Source of the DNA: CAZBAF01 sp964490245
GTDB taxonomy: Bacteria > Patescibacteriota > Saccharimonadia > Saccharimonadales > JACDBH01
Assembly (NCBI GenBank): GCA_964490245.1
Contig: CAZBAF010000004.1
Span: 1 to 64,000 of the forward strand
Direction: 5' to 3'
Length of the DNA: 64,000 bases
Made by a program: the position numbers and the translations under genes. The notes beneath the pieces were generated by a model, which ran no database searches, had not been told where the DNA came from, and was given only the letters and a program-made list of their open reading frames with translations. Shown here piece by piece: positions 8,461-16,796 of this stretch. Numbering within the stretch: position 1 is the first letter of the stretch; the number at the start of each line of letters is the position of its first letter.

Positions 8461-9888
8461 CTACTTTTTACGACCGGGCGAGTCTTTATAGCGGTCTTTG
8501 GGGATCTGATCGGGACGGAGGCGTTTTTTCCAGTCGAGTTTGTCCTCTTTGGTGCCGTGGGCGCGCTTCTCGTGCTGGTCGATGTACCAGAACTTAACGG
8601 GCGTACCGTTAAAGCCGAATCGTTCACGGAAGGTACGCCCCAGGTGACGGCGATAGCTCCAGTGCAAAAATTTGAGCTGACTGCCAAATATTTTAAAGCT
8701 GGGGTACGGCATGCCTTCTTCCTGGACAACATAGCGCAGTTTGGGCTGGCGGTTTTTGAGCCCGGCGGGCGGGTGGCGGTCGGTGGTCTGGTGCAGCCAG
8801 GTGTTGAGTTCGGTGGTTTTGATGCGGCGGGCCCGTTCAGCGGCTATTTCCAGTACCAAATCAAAGATTTTAGTGACATTCTGGCCGGTCACACTGCTGG
8901 TGACAATCATCGGAGCCCAGGGTATAAAGTCAAAATCAGCTTTTATTTGCGGGATGAGCTTGTCATGGGTGTACGCGTCTTTGTCTTCCAGAGCGTCCCA
9001 CTTGCTGACGACAAGTATGAGGCCGGCGTGCGCTTCCTGAATCATGCCGGCTATTTTTTGGTCCAGGGCAACGCTGGATTCGGTGGCTTCAATCAGCAGC
9101 AGGCAGATGTCGGCTTGCTCTATGGCGGCCAGGCTGCGGATAACACTGAATTTTTCTATGCCACGCTCGATCTTGCCGCTGCGGCGGATGCCGGCCGTGT
9201 CCATAAGCTCGATTTCCCTGCCCATGTATCTTACGACTGTACGATTGATGTCCCGGGTGGTGCCGGCGCGGTCAGCCACCACCGCCTGCTGCTTTTTAGA
9301 GAGGGTGTTAAACAGCTGTGATTTGCCCACATTCGGGCGGCCCAAAATAGCCAGCCGGATCCGGTCATCGGCTTCGCGTATGCTGGCTTGCGGCAAGAGC
9401 GCGGCAACGTGCTCGAACAAATCCTCAATGCCTGATCCTTGCGTGACTGAGGTGAGAAAAATATCCCTGATACCCAGGCCGCGGTAATCATCAGCGGTGG
9501 CTTTTTTGGCCTGGTCGGCTTTGTTCACGGCCAGAATGACAGGTTTGCGGGTCTTGAGGGCCATAGTGGCAACGCGCCGGTCCTCTTCGCTGAGGGCGGC
9601 CTGCGCCTCTATGACGACAATAATGACATCGGCGCTGTCCTGCGCCTGGGCAATCTGTTCCTGGATAGTGAATTCAAAATCGTCCTCAGCGGTCTTCAAG
9701 CCTGCAGTATCCACCAGCCAGAAATCTTTATCTTCGTAGCTGGCTTTGCCGTAAATACTGTCCCGGGTGGTACCGGGCTCATTGGCGACAATGGCCTCAC
9801 GGTAGCCCAAAGCGGCATTGAACAGGCTGGATTTGCCTACGTTGGCGCGGCCGACGATGGCTACAATGGGAATTTTTTTATTACTCAT
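8461..9888 (-). CDS. der: Ribosome biogenesis GTPase Der (EngA)
   Basis: Der carries two tandem GTPase domains and assists 50S subunit assembly. Domain 1 shows GRANVGKSS, DTAG and NKAD; domain 2 shows GRPNVGKSQ, DTAG and SKWD. A KH-like domain fills the C-terminal 115 residues. Its 475 residues fit the family. TATAAT at 9902-9897 with an extended TGT lies only 8 bp before the ATG, so the mRNA is predicted to be leaderless. Confidence 0.97.
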   Translation of the reverse strand: MSNKKIPIVAIVGRANVGKSSLFNAALGYREAIVANEPGTTRDSIYGKASYEDKDFWLVDTAGLKTAEDDFEFTIQEQIAQAQDSADVIIVVIEAQAALSEEDRRVATMALKTRKPVILAVNKADQAKKATADDYRGLGIRDIFLTSVTQGSGIEDLFEHVAALLPQASIREADDRIRLAILGRPNVGKSQLFNTLSKKQQAVVADRAGTTRDINRTVVRYMGREIELMDTAGIRRSGKIERGIEKFSVIRSLAAIEQADICLLLIEATESSVALDQKIAGMIQEAHAGLILVVSKWDALEDKDAYTHDKLIPQIKADFDFIPWAPMIVTSSVTGQNVTKIFDLVLEIAAERARRIKTTELNTWLHQTTDRHPPAGLKNRQPKLRYVVQEEGMPYPSFKIFGSQLKFLHWSYRRHLGRTFRERFGFNGTPVKFWYIDQHEKRAHGTKEDKLDWKKRLRPDQIPKDRYKDSPGRKK

Positions 9889-9975
9889 CGCCTGCCATTA
9901 TAACAGATGTGACTATTGAAATATAGAGCAAAAAATTATGATATATACGGACGCAGCATGCTGTGGTAGATGACC

Positions 9976-10662
9976 TTAAGATAGAGGCGTTTCTGAGAGT
10001 GGTTTGTAGGCGCCGGGTTTGAGCGTGCCGAGTGTGTAGGGTCCAAAGCTGATGCGGTGCAGGCTTGTTACCTTGTAGCCAAGCGCGGCAAAGCTGCGCC
10101 TGATCTGACGGTTGCGGCCTTCTGAAATTGCTACCCTGTAAAGCCTGTTGCCTGCACCGCCTACCCAGTGCTGAGTGACTTCCAGCTTGCTGGGCCGGTC
10201 GTCGCCAATCGACACGCCTTTTCGCAATTTTGTACCGTCACGCGTCTGCAGCTCCTTGTCCAGCTCTACCAGGTAGATTTTTGTTTTTTGATAACGGGGG
10301 TGAGTCAGTTCGTTGGCCAGACTGCCGTCATTGGTCATCAGCAGCAGCCCCGAGCTGTCTTTGTCAAGGCGTCCGACCGGGTTGAGGTGGTGAAGCTTTT
10401 TTGGAAGAAGGTCGTACACCGTCTGACTGCCCTGCCCTTGCCGCGAGCAGACATAGCCGGTGGGTTTGTTGAGCATGATGGTGGTGAGGGGCGCAGCTGG
10501 CTCGACAAGGTGACCGTCAAGCGTGACGCGGTCGCTCGCGATCACCACGTCGCCAAGCTTGGCTGGCGTGCCGTTTATTTCTACTCTGCCTTCGGCAATG
10601 GCCTGATCGGCGCTGCGGCGGCTTAAGTCGGTGTGTCGTGCAAGGAATTGATTAAGGCGCAT
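9976..10662 (-). CDS. rluB: Pseudouridine synthase, RluB/RsuA family
   Basis: Converts a uridine in rRNA to pseudouridine. Residues 1-60 form an S4 RNA-binding domain (MRLNQFLARHTDLSRRSADQ). The catalytic Asp is in GRLDKDSSGLLLMTNDG, and EGRNRQIRRSF is the family C-terminal signature. The length, 228 residues, is normal. RluB (23S) and RsuA (16S) are hard to separate by eye; the symbol marks the family more than the target. Confidence 0.85.
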   Translation of the reverse strand: MRLNQFLARHTDLSRRSADQAIAEGRVEINGTPAKLGDVVIASDRVTLDGHLVEPAAPLTTIMLNKPTGYVCSRQGQGSQTVYDLLPKKLHHLNPVGRLDKDSSGLLLMTNDGSLANELTHPRYQKTKIYLVELDKELQTRDGTKLRKGVSIGDDRPSKLEVTQHWVGGAGNRLYRVAISEGRNRQIRRSFAALGYKVTSLHRISFGPYTLGTLKPGAYKPLSETPLS

Positions 10663-10699
10663 GAGAGACTACTGTTTTTAGAAGGCCCCAAGGACGTGG

Positions 10700-12199
10700 C
10701 TAGAGCGCAATCAGGTTAGGGTCCTGGGCGTCGTTGGGCCTGTTGTCGTGCGAAGGGGCTGGAGCTGCCTGGGGCTGCTGTGGCGGCGGAGGTGCAATAC
10801 CTGCATCGCCCAGTATCTGGGCCATTTCCTGTTTTTCGCGCTCTTTTTCTATAAGTGCGTTGAGGTCTGGTTTTTCGTGGGGGTCGCCGAGCGGCTGTAT
10901 GACTTTCATGCCGACAGTGGCGGTGCCGTTACTCTGGGCAGGTTCAGGAGACTGGCCGGTGTCGGCGGGTGCGGCCGGGGCTGACTGCTCTACGGATATC
11001 GGTGCGGGCTCGGGCATAGCGGCGGCTTCTGGTGCCGGAGGCTGCGGTGCGGGTGCGTTCATTGCATCGGTCGGGCTTGGTGTGTGGTCAACCACTGGTT
11101 GAGGGGCCGAGGGTGTGTCAGGCGACAGCTGGGGCGCCGGTTCGGTTGGGCTGTCAGGCGGCGTAGTTGGGGCTTCTGCAGTGTTGTTTTCGGCGGGCGC
11201 TTCGGTCGGCACACTGGCTATGAAATCCTCGATCTGCTGCTCCACGGTGTGCTGCTCGCTGGTAATTGGCTGAGCCTCATCCTGGGCGGTGTCGGCTGCC
11301 TCATCGACTGTAGTCGCTGGCGCTGCCAGTGGCTCTGGAGCTAGTGCAGCCGGTGCTGCCACTGCAGAGTCAGCAGGTTGAGGCGTGTCACCTGTCTCGG
11401 CTGCTGTGGTCAGCGCGTTGGCTGCAGCCTGCAGATCCGGGTCTGATGCAGGGCTGGGAGCCGGCGCGGCCGGGTCGCTTGCTGCAGGTGGTGTAGAATT
11501 GTCCGCGACAGGCACAGTAGGAGCTGTTGGCGCGGCCGACGACGTTGTCTGCTCTGTGGGCTGCTGGGGTGTGGCGGGCTCGGGCGCGGGGTTTGTAGTG
11601 GCAGGGGCGCCGCTGTTTGCGTCCGGTATGGACGGTTCGTTGGCAGGTGCCGGCGGCGTTGTATTATCTGCAGGCATGGCAGGCGGGGCGGCCGGGCTCG
11701 TTGAGGTTTGGTCCGGGGCATCAGTAGCGGGTGCTGCAGGCGCGGCTGGGGTGTCCAGGGGTTGTGTCGGCACCGGAATTGCCGGCAGCTCAGCCGGCGG
11801 GTTTGTTTCTGCGGCGTTTACCTGCTCGTCCTTGCCCTCCAACACCTCGCGCGTTACGCGTGCCACATCTTCGAGGGTAACCTGAGATTTTACCAGATAG
11901 CGGTCGGCGCCCAGCTTGCCGGCTCTGTCCTTGTCTTCTGTCTGCGATAGCGCCGTCATCATAATGACTTTCGTATTCATGGTTTCCGGAGTGCCGCGCA
12001 GAATATCCAGCATGTCGAAACCGCTGATCTTGGGCATCATGATATCCGAGATGATAAGATCAGGCTTTTCTTTAACGGCCAAAGCAAGTGCTTCCTCCCC
12101 GTCGTGAGCGGATATTATCTCGTAGCCCTCTGCCAGTAGCCGGGCTTCATAAATCTCACGTAGGTTGTTGTCGTCCTCGACGAGCATGACTTTTGCCAT
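10700..12199 (-). CDS. Response regulator with a long Pro/Ala-rich tail
   Basis: Residues 1-125 are a receiver domain: acidic VEDDN, phospho-acceptor Asp in LIISDIMMPK, Thr in MMTAL and Lys in YLVKS. The next 370 or so residues are low-complexity, rich in Pro, Ala, Thr and Gln, with no predicted fold, and end in a short charged segment. No DNA-binding domain is present. AAAGGA lies upstream of the ATG, and the histidine kinase gene ends 67 bp before, so the two form a kinase-regulator operon. The tail could tether or partition the protein; this is inference. Confidence 0.85.
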   Translation of the reverse strand: MAKVMLVEDDNNLREIYEARLLAEGYEIISAHDGEEALALAVKEKPDLIISDIMMPKISGFDMLDILRGTPETMNTKVIMMTALSQTEDKDRAGKLGADRYLVKSQVTLEDVARVTREVLEGKDEQVNAAETNPPAELPAIPVPTQPLDTPAAPAAPATDAPDQTSTSPAAPPAMPADNTTPPAPANEPSIPDANSGAPATTNPAPEPATPQQPTEQTTSSAAPTAPTVPVADNSTPPAASDPAAPAPSPASDPDLQAAANALTTAAETGDTPQPADSAVAAPAALAPEPLAAPATTVDEAADTAQDEAQPITSEQHTVEQQIEDFIASVPTEAPAENNTAEAPTTPPDSPTEPAPQLSPDTPSAPQPVVDHTPSPTDAMNAPAPQPPAPEAAAMPEPAPISVEQSAPAAPADTGQSPEPAQSNGTATVGMKVIQPLGDPHEKPDLNALIEKEREKQEMAQILGDAGIAPPPPQQPQAAPAPSHDNRPNDAQDPNLIAL

Positions 12200-12266
12200 T
12201 GATTCGAATCCTTTTTGCTTATGTTTTTTATTGTACCATGTATGCCTGTTTACGCTGAGGATGTCC

Positions 12267-13586
12267 TTAGAGTTTTGTATCGGCCGTGGTGATCATCGGC
12301 AGCTGCGATGCCTCATGGCGCTGCATGGCGGAAGCCTGGTCGGTGCTCAGTCTGGGCAGGTTTATATAAAAAGTGCTGCCCTTGCCGACTTCGCTGTCTA
12401 CCCAGATGCGGCCATTGTACAGCTCGATGATTTTCTTGGAAATAAACAGACCGAGTCCGGTGCCTCCAATGGTGCGTGTCGCGGAGTTGTCGACACGGTA
12501 AAACTTCTGGAACAGGTGCGAGACATCTTCGGGGGGAATGCCGTGCCCGGTGTCGGCGATACGGATCTGCACTACTGACGTATCGCCGGTGAGCCCAATG
12601 CTGACCTTGCCCTCGTCAGTATACTTAACAGCGTTGTCAAACAGGTTTGTTATAACTTCGCGCAGGCGGTCCGGATCGACATGCACATAATATAAGGGCT
12701 TTACTACACTGGTATCGCTGGCATCAATAATGGCATCCGGGGCACCCAATACAAACTCCATGCCAAGCCCTTTTTTCTCGGCACTGAATCTATAGGCGTC
12801 ACAGAGGTCGCTTAAAAACTGGCCCATCTCTACAACGACCGGGTGGTTCGTGAGTCGGCCGTCTTCGGCTTTTGCGCTTGTCAGCAGGTCCTGGAACAGT
12901 TTGCCGAGGTGTTTTGTGCTGTCATGGGCTTTCTCTAGAAAGCCTCGTGCTTTGTCGTCAATACGGCTGACTTTGTCGTTCATTGCCAGTGCCAGGTAGC
13001 CCTCAATTGCTGCGACGGGCGTGCGCATTTCGTGGCTGGCAGTACTGATAAACTCTGCCCGCTGCTCTTCTTCGAGTCGCTGCTCGCTCACGTCGCGGAA
13101 TATGCAGACCGATCCCAGCACGCTGTCGTTCTCTCCCATGAGCGGTGACACGGTGATATCGAGTGCAATGTTTTTATTGCCCCGTGTCTTAAGTACTGCT
13201 TTGCGGTCGCTGACGGTCATCTTTTGCTGCATGGCTTGAGCCACCGGATCCTCATGCGGCTGATATGGTTCGCCCTTTTCATCTATTAACTGCAGGACGC
13301 TTTTATAAATAATGCCGGCCGCTTCTTTTGGGTCCCAGCCGGTGATGCGGCTGGCCGCCGGGTTAAAGAGTTGGATATGCTCTGCGTTGTCGATGAGCAT
13401 GACACCGTCTTCTATCGAGTTGAGGATGATGTCAGACTTGGCTTTTTCGTTGGTTAATGAACTGGCCAGTTTTTTTGCGCTCCCCCGTGAGGCCGAATGT
13501 CTTTTTTTAGAGGAAACAACCAATATCGCCAGGATGGCGGTAATAGCGATAAGGCTCGCGAGGAGTATGACCAAGTAAGACTGCAT
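12267..13586 (-). CDS. PAS-domain sensor histidine kinase
   Basis: One membrane segment at residues 4-26 (VILLASLIAITAILAILVV) is followed by a cytoplasmic PAS domain (about 50-165, with FNPAASRITGWDP), a HisKA helix with the phospho-acceptor His in STASHEMRTPVAA, and a HATPase domain with N box DNAVKYT, DTGHGIP and GTGLGLFISKKI. It probably phosphorylates the regulator encoded directly downstream. GATAAT lies 11 bp before the ATG, giving a leader of only a few bases. Confidence 0.93.
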   Translation of the reverse strand: MQSYLVILLASLIAITAILAILVVSSKKRHSASRGSAKKLASSLTNEKAKSDIILNSIEDGVMLIDNAEHIQLFNPAASRITGWDPKEAAGIIYKSVLQLIDEKGEPYQPHEDPVAQAMQQKMTVSDRKAVLKTRGNKNIALDITVSPLMGENDSVLGSVCIFRDVSEQRLEEEQRAEFISTASHEMRTPVAAIEGYLALAMNDKVSRIDDKARGFLEKAHDSTKHLGKLFQDLLTSAKAEDGRLTNHPVVVEMGQFLSDLCDAYRFSAEKKGLGMEFVLGAPDAIIDASDTSVVKPLYYVHVDPDRLREVITNLFDNAVKYTDEGKVSIGLTGDTSVVQIRIADTGHGIPPEDVSHLFQKFYRVDNSATRTIGGTGLGLFISKKIIELYNGRIWVDSEVGKGSTFYINLPRLSTDQASAMQRHEASQLPMITTADTKL

Positions 13587-13637
13587 ATTCGCTTATGATT
13601 ATCTTTGTTTTGGCGGCGATTTACAACACCTAAGAGC

Positions 13638-13666
13638 AAAGGACTGCCTTCGTGTGGCAGTCCTTT
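13638..13666. terminator. Intrinsic terminator between the cohesin gene and the kinase gene
   Basis: AAAGGACTGCC (13638-13648) pairs with GGCAGTCCTTT (13656-13666). It lies 8 bp after the cohesin stop codon, so it should end the dockerin-cohesin transcript. The stem is followed by a T-rich run on both strands, longer on the plus strand. Confidence 0.7.
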
Positions 13667-13673
13667 TATTTTT

Positions 13674-14918
13674 TTAGCCTGCGTTAATGACGCTGCCGGG
13701 CGGCGGGGCTGATGGTCCGGAGATGCCGTCAAGCGGGTTGGGGTTGCTAGGCGGGTTGGCGAGGCCGGACGGGCCAGAGCCACCGGTAGTGTAAGAAGAT
13801 GGCGGTCTGTTGCTGCGGTCGCGCAAGCGGTCATAGACGAAGTATGCTCCTGCCCCGATGATACCGATGACGACTGCTCCCAGCAGGACGGTAAGCCACA
13901 TGGGCCGTCCGGCGGGCTCTACCCTGAGGTCGAACAGCTGAACTTCTGATGTAGATGCGTTGTCGTCAACCGTGATTGACGCGCTGAGGACACCGGCTTT
14001 CGAGGTTATCCTGACATCGTAAACGCCGGGTGTGATGTTGAAGAATCCTGCAATACCTTCGGCATCGGTAGTGGTTGTCTGGCCGTTCAGCTCGACCTCT
14101 GCGCCTTCTACCGGGTTGTCTTCGCGATCAGTTACCTTGATCGCCACCATGTAGGCTGCGGCGGGCGTTTCGTCCTCGCCTGGTGTCTCGGTCTGGTTGT
14201 TGTCGCCTTGAGGGGGCTGGTTGTTATTGTTATTCGGGTCAGGGGTGTTGTTATCGTTATCAGGGCTCGGGTTGGAAGGGTCACTGGGCTGTTGTGATGG
14301 TTCTAGTGGCTTATTGCCGCCACCGCCGCCGGTGTTGCTGCCGCCACCGGTACCGCTACCTCCACCGCCGGGGTTGGATGGTGGTGCGGTAATGGTGTAA
14401 GTGCCACCGGTGGTGTTGCCGTTCCAGACGTTCTCGTTTGTATCTACACTTGTGATGACGGATGAGTTGGCAAAGTTGACAGCGGTTGATCCGGCAGACA
14501 GGGTTTTAAAGGTTACACTGACAACCTTCTGCTTGCCCGAAACCTTGCCCGGTCCGTTGGGTGGAGGTGTTGGGAAGCGTGTGTTGCTGACGGTACCGTT
14601 GCCGCCGGTCCTCACGATTTCACTGCCGAAACCGGTTCCGGAGATGCTTGTACTGAGGTATTGAAGCTTGGCAGTGTCGTAAGTCAGGTTTGCGATTACG
14701 GCGTTGACTTCCCGATTACCGCTATTTGTATATATAGTGACCGTAAGATTGTTGCCCACTTCAACACTGCTGCTGGCGGGCTCAAGCGTAAGCGTCGCGG
14801 TTGCCTGCGCATTTCCCTGTGGTCCGAGAGCAAGGTTGGTTACAGCAAGAGCGATAACCATCAGGCCGGCTGCAAGAACCGGTAGAATATTTTTTGTGAC
14901 AGCCCGCATGTTTAACAT
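13674..14918 (-). CDS. Membrane-anchored cohesin-domain protein
   Basis: A signal peptide or signal anchor (residues 10-38) precedes a cohesin-type beta domain at about 40-175, with the start SSSVEVGNNLTVTIYT and VNAVIANLTYDTAKLQYL. A Gly/Asn/Pro-rich linker (175-250) leads to a carboxypeptidase-regulatory-like beta domain (about 255-335, VTDREDNPVEGAEVELNG). A membrane helix at about 342-364 and a 50-residue cytoplasmic tail follow. Cohesins bind dockerins, and the upstream overlapping gene encodes a dockerin protein. The 7-bp overlap implies translational coupling. The protein likely holds its partner on the cell surface. Confidence 0.85.
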   Translation of the reverse strand: MLNMRAVTKNILPVLAAGLMVIALAVTNLALGPQGNAQATATLTLEPASSSVEVGNNLTVTIYTNSGNREVNAVIANLTYDTAKLQYLSTSISGTGFGSEIVRTGGNGTVSNTRFPTPPPNGPGKVSGKQKVVSVTFKTLSAGSTAVNFANSSVITSVDTNENVWNGNTTGGTYTITAPPSNPGGGGSGTGGGSNTGGGGGNKPLEPSQQPSDPSNPSPDNDNNTPDPNNNNNQPPQGDNNQTETPGEDETPAAAYMVAIKVTDREDNPVEGAEVELNGQTTTTDAEGIAGFFNITPGVYDVRITSKAGVLSASITVDDNASTSEVQLFDLRVEPAGRPMWLTVLLGAVVIGIIGAGAYFVYDRLRDRSNRPPSSYTTGGSGPSGLANPPSNPNPLDGISGPSAPPPGSVINAG

Positions 14919-15877
14919 CCTCTCCCCCAGTTAGATAGAATTCTTGATAGATCGAATACGTTGACCGTGCCATTGCCGTCGAGGTCGCCCTGTCCGCGCG
15001 AGGCAGATGTGCGTCCATAGTTAGACAGTAGTGTACTGAGGTCGAATATGTCTACGCAACCGTTGCCGTTAACATCTCCTTCGACCAGTTCTGGCTCGGT
15101 CACGTTATTGATGGTGACAGAGCGGCCGCTTGAGGTGGTTGAATTGTTGGCCGCGTCGTATGCCCGTGCAGTTAGCGTATAGGTGCCGTTGGTGACGTTT
15201 GTCGTGTTGAACGAGAAGCTATATGGTGCACTTGTTCGGGTTGCCAGCGGTGTTGTGCTGCCGCTGCGGTAGAATTCGACCCGGGTAACACCGACATTAT
15301 CATCGGCATTGGCAGAAACAGTCACCGTGCCCGAGATAGTGGCATTGTTGGCCGGCGCTGTCATGGAGACAGTTGGCGGCGTGGTGTCAGCCGGGTTGGC
15401 GCAGTTCTCGCCGATACCGGTCGGTACGCAGCTGGTATCGGTGGTCAGAATAATACGGTCCAGCCTGACATTGCTTTCGCGGCCGATCATCTTAAAAGTA
15501 TGGTTGCCTGCGCTGAGCGTGACGCTGATAGGGCTTGAGGTGTTGCCGTCGCGGTAATTAACCCATGACCAGACAGTATTTGATAGACTGGAGCTGTCAC
15601 CGACAACTATACAGGGATCATTGTTGATCTCGAGGAAGTACGAGTTGTTCTGGTTGCTGCCGGCCATCATGCGGCTCCAGACCCGGTAGGTGCCGGCGGT
15701 CGGTACATTGACCGTTGTCGTGACAGTACCGGCACCGGGTTGCGCCTGGGTACATACCGCTTCGGCCTGCTGTGTTCTTGAGTTGATAACCACGACCCCT
15801 ATCGCGATGACGGCTAAGGGAAGGAACAGGAATTTTGCAAGTTTATTCGTTTTTTTCACTATGCTTCGGTTTATCAC
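14912..15877 (-). CDS. Secreted dockerin-domain protein
   Basis: This 321-residue protein begins with a GTG at 15877. A signal peptide (residues 12-38, ending AEA) precedes a CBM-like beta domain (about 40-150, with NHTFKMIGRESNVRLDRI) and an Ig-like domain (about 165-258). A type I dockerin lies at the C-terminus, with paired calcium loops GDVNGNGCVDIFDL and GDLDGNGTVNVFDL, each followed by a helix, ending GRGC. There is no catalytic domain. With the neighbouring cohesin it would form a surface complex, perhaps recognising carbohydrate; ligand and role are inferred. Confidence 0.88.
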   Translation of the reverse strand: MINRSIVKKTNKLAKFLFLPLAVIAIGVVVINSRTQQAEAVCTQAQPGAGTVTTTVNVPTAGTYRVWSRMMAGSNQNNSYFLEINNDPCIVVGDSSSLSNTVWSWVNYRDGNTSSPISVTLSAGNHTFKMIGRESNVRLDRIILTTDTSCVPTGIGENCANPADTTPPTVSMTAPANNATISGTVTVSANADDNVGVTRVEFYRSGSTTPLATRTSAPYSFSFNTTNVTNGTYTLTARAYDAANNSTTSSGRSVTINNVTEPELVEGDVNGNGCVDIFDLSTLLSNYGRTSASRGQGDLDGNGTVNVFDLSRILSNWGRGC

Positions 15878-15914
15878 TCGCCGAAATATTGTTCGGCGTT
15901 TACCCTTATGTCTA

Positions 15915-15943
15915 AGACTAAATTGAAGCCATAACTAAGTCAA
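15915..15943 (-). promoter_or_regulatory. Promoter of the dockerin-cohesin operon
   Basis: On the minus strand TTGACT (15943-15938), a 17-bp spacer and TAGTCT (15920-15915). The leader of about 30 nt contains a hairpin (CGCCGAA/TTCGGCG) directly before the GTG start, which may limit translation. Confidence 0.6.
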
Positions 15944-16206
15944 CCGTTTTTAGTGTTTTTTAATCTCTAACAGTTGTGGATGAGGGGATGGTTCGCCGCT
16001 GAGCATGGATAACCCGAGCCCTCTGACACTTATACATATATGTCGGCTATGCTGCGGGTTCTTTGTGGTGATTCGGCGGGATTATTACTTCAGGCCGGGC
16101 CGAAGTATTCGGCTCGGCTTCTGTATATAGCCGTTTACCCGCCAAATCCAGGCGGGCAATCCGTTATCTGAACCCGAACGGGTTCGTCTCCTCTTGGGCT
16201 TTCACG

Positions 16207-16237
16207 AAAAAACCCCAGCAAATGCTGAGGTTTTTTC
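16207..16237 (-). terminator. Terminator following tRNA-Glu
   Basis: On the minus strand AAAAAACCTCAGC, a short loop, then GCTGGGGTTTTTT; this ends the tRNA-Glu transcript right after its encoded CCA. From 15944 to 16206 only small hairpins are seen. Confidence 0.85.
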
Positions 16238-16238
16238 G

Positions 16239-16315
16239 TGGTGATCCCGGCGGGATTCGAACCCGCGATCTTCTGGATGAGAACCAGATATCCTTGACCA
16301 CTAGACGACGGGACC
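16239..16315 (-). tRNA. tRNA-Glu (CTC)
   Basis: A full cloverleaf: acceptor GGTCCCG/CGGGATC, anticodon stem TCTGG/CCAGA with loop TTCTCAT (anticodon CTC), T-loop TTCGAAT, discriminator A and an encoded CCA (16241-16239). Confidence 0.95.
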
Positions 16316-16380
16316 GTGTGGCTTCTATGGCTGCTACTTAGTCTAACATAACAGAGGTGGATTGTCCAGCTTGTGCTGAT

Positions 16381-16791
16381 TTATTGTTCGAGGGAAAGCT
16401 TGTCCAGGAAAGCGACCAGCTCCTTAGGAGTAATGGCGGCCTTGATAATATAGCCGTCCGCCTGGCTTTCTATTTCGGATCTGGTATCATCTGCCTGATC
16501 AAGGTTGGTCGTGATGACAATCTTACTTTTAAAGCCCGGACTGAGTGAAGGATCGCGCAGGGTGCGCAGGATCTCTATGCCCGTCATTCCCGGTACCATT
16601 AGATCAAGCAAAATAATGTCGTAATGGTTGGTCTGGGCTGCCTGCAGGCCGTCCTGGCCGTTGAGCACGGTGCTGACTTCGTAGCCTGCTTTTCTGAGCG
16701 CCCGTTCATAGAGTTCGCTGATAAAAAACTCATCCTCAATACACAGCACTTTTATGGGAGTTTCGGAATTTGTGTTGCTGTCTGCGGTCAT
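16381..16791 (-). CDS. Single-domain response regulator
   Basis: This 136-residue protein is a lone receiver domain: acidic pocket CIEDEFF, phospho-acceptor Asp in IILLDLMVPG, and a Thr pair in IVITTNLD. The usual K is probably the Lys in YIIKAA. It has no output domain and so may act by protein contact or as a phosphate relay. AGGAGGT lies 8 nt before the ATG, and the kinase gene ends 5 bp upstream, so the pair is one operon. Confidence 0.9.
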   Translation of the reverse strand: MTADSNTNSETPIKVLCIEDEFFISELYERALRKAGYEVSTVLNGQDGLQAAQTNHYDIILLDLMVPGMTGIEILRTLRDPSLSPGFKSKIVITTNLDQADDTRSEIESQADGYIIKAAITPKELVAFLDKLSLEQ

Positions 16792-16796
16792 GATGT

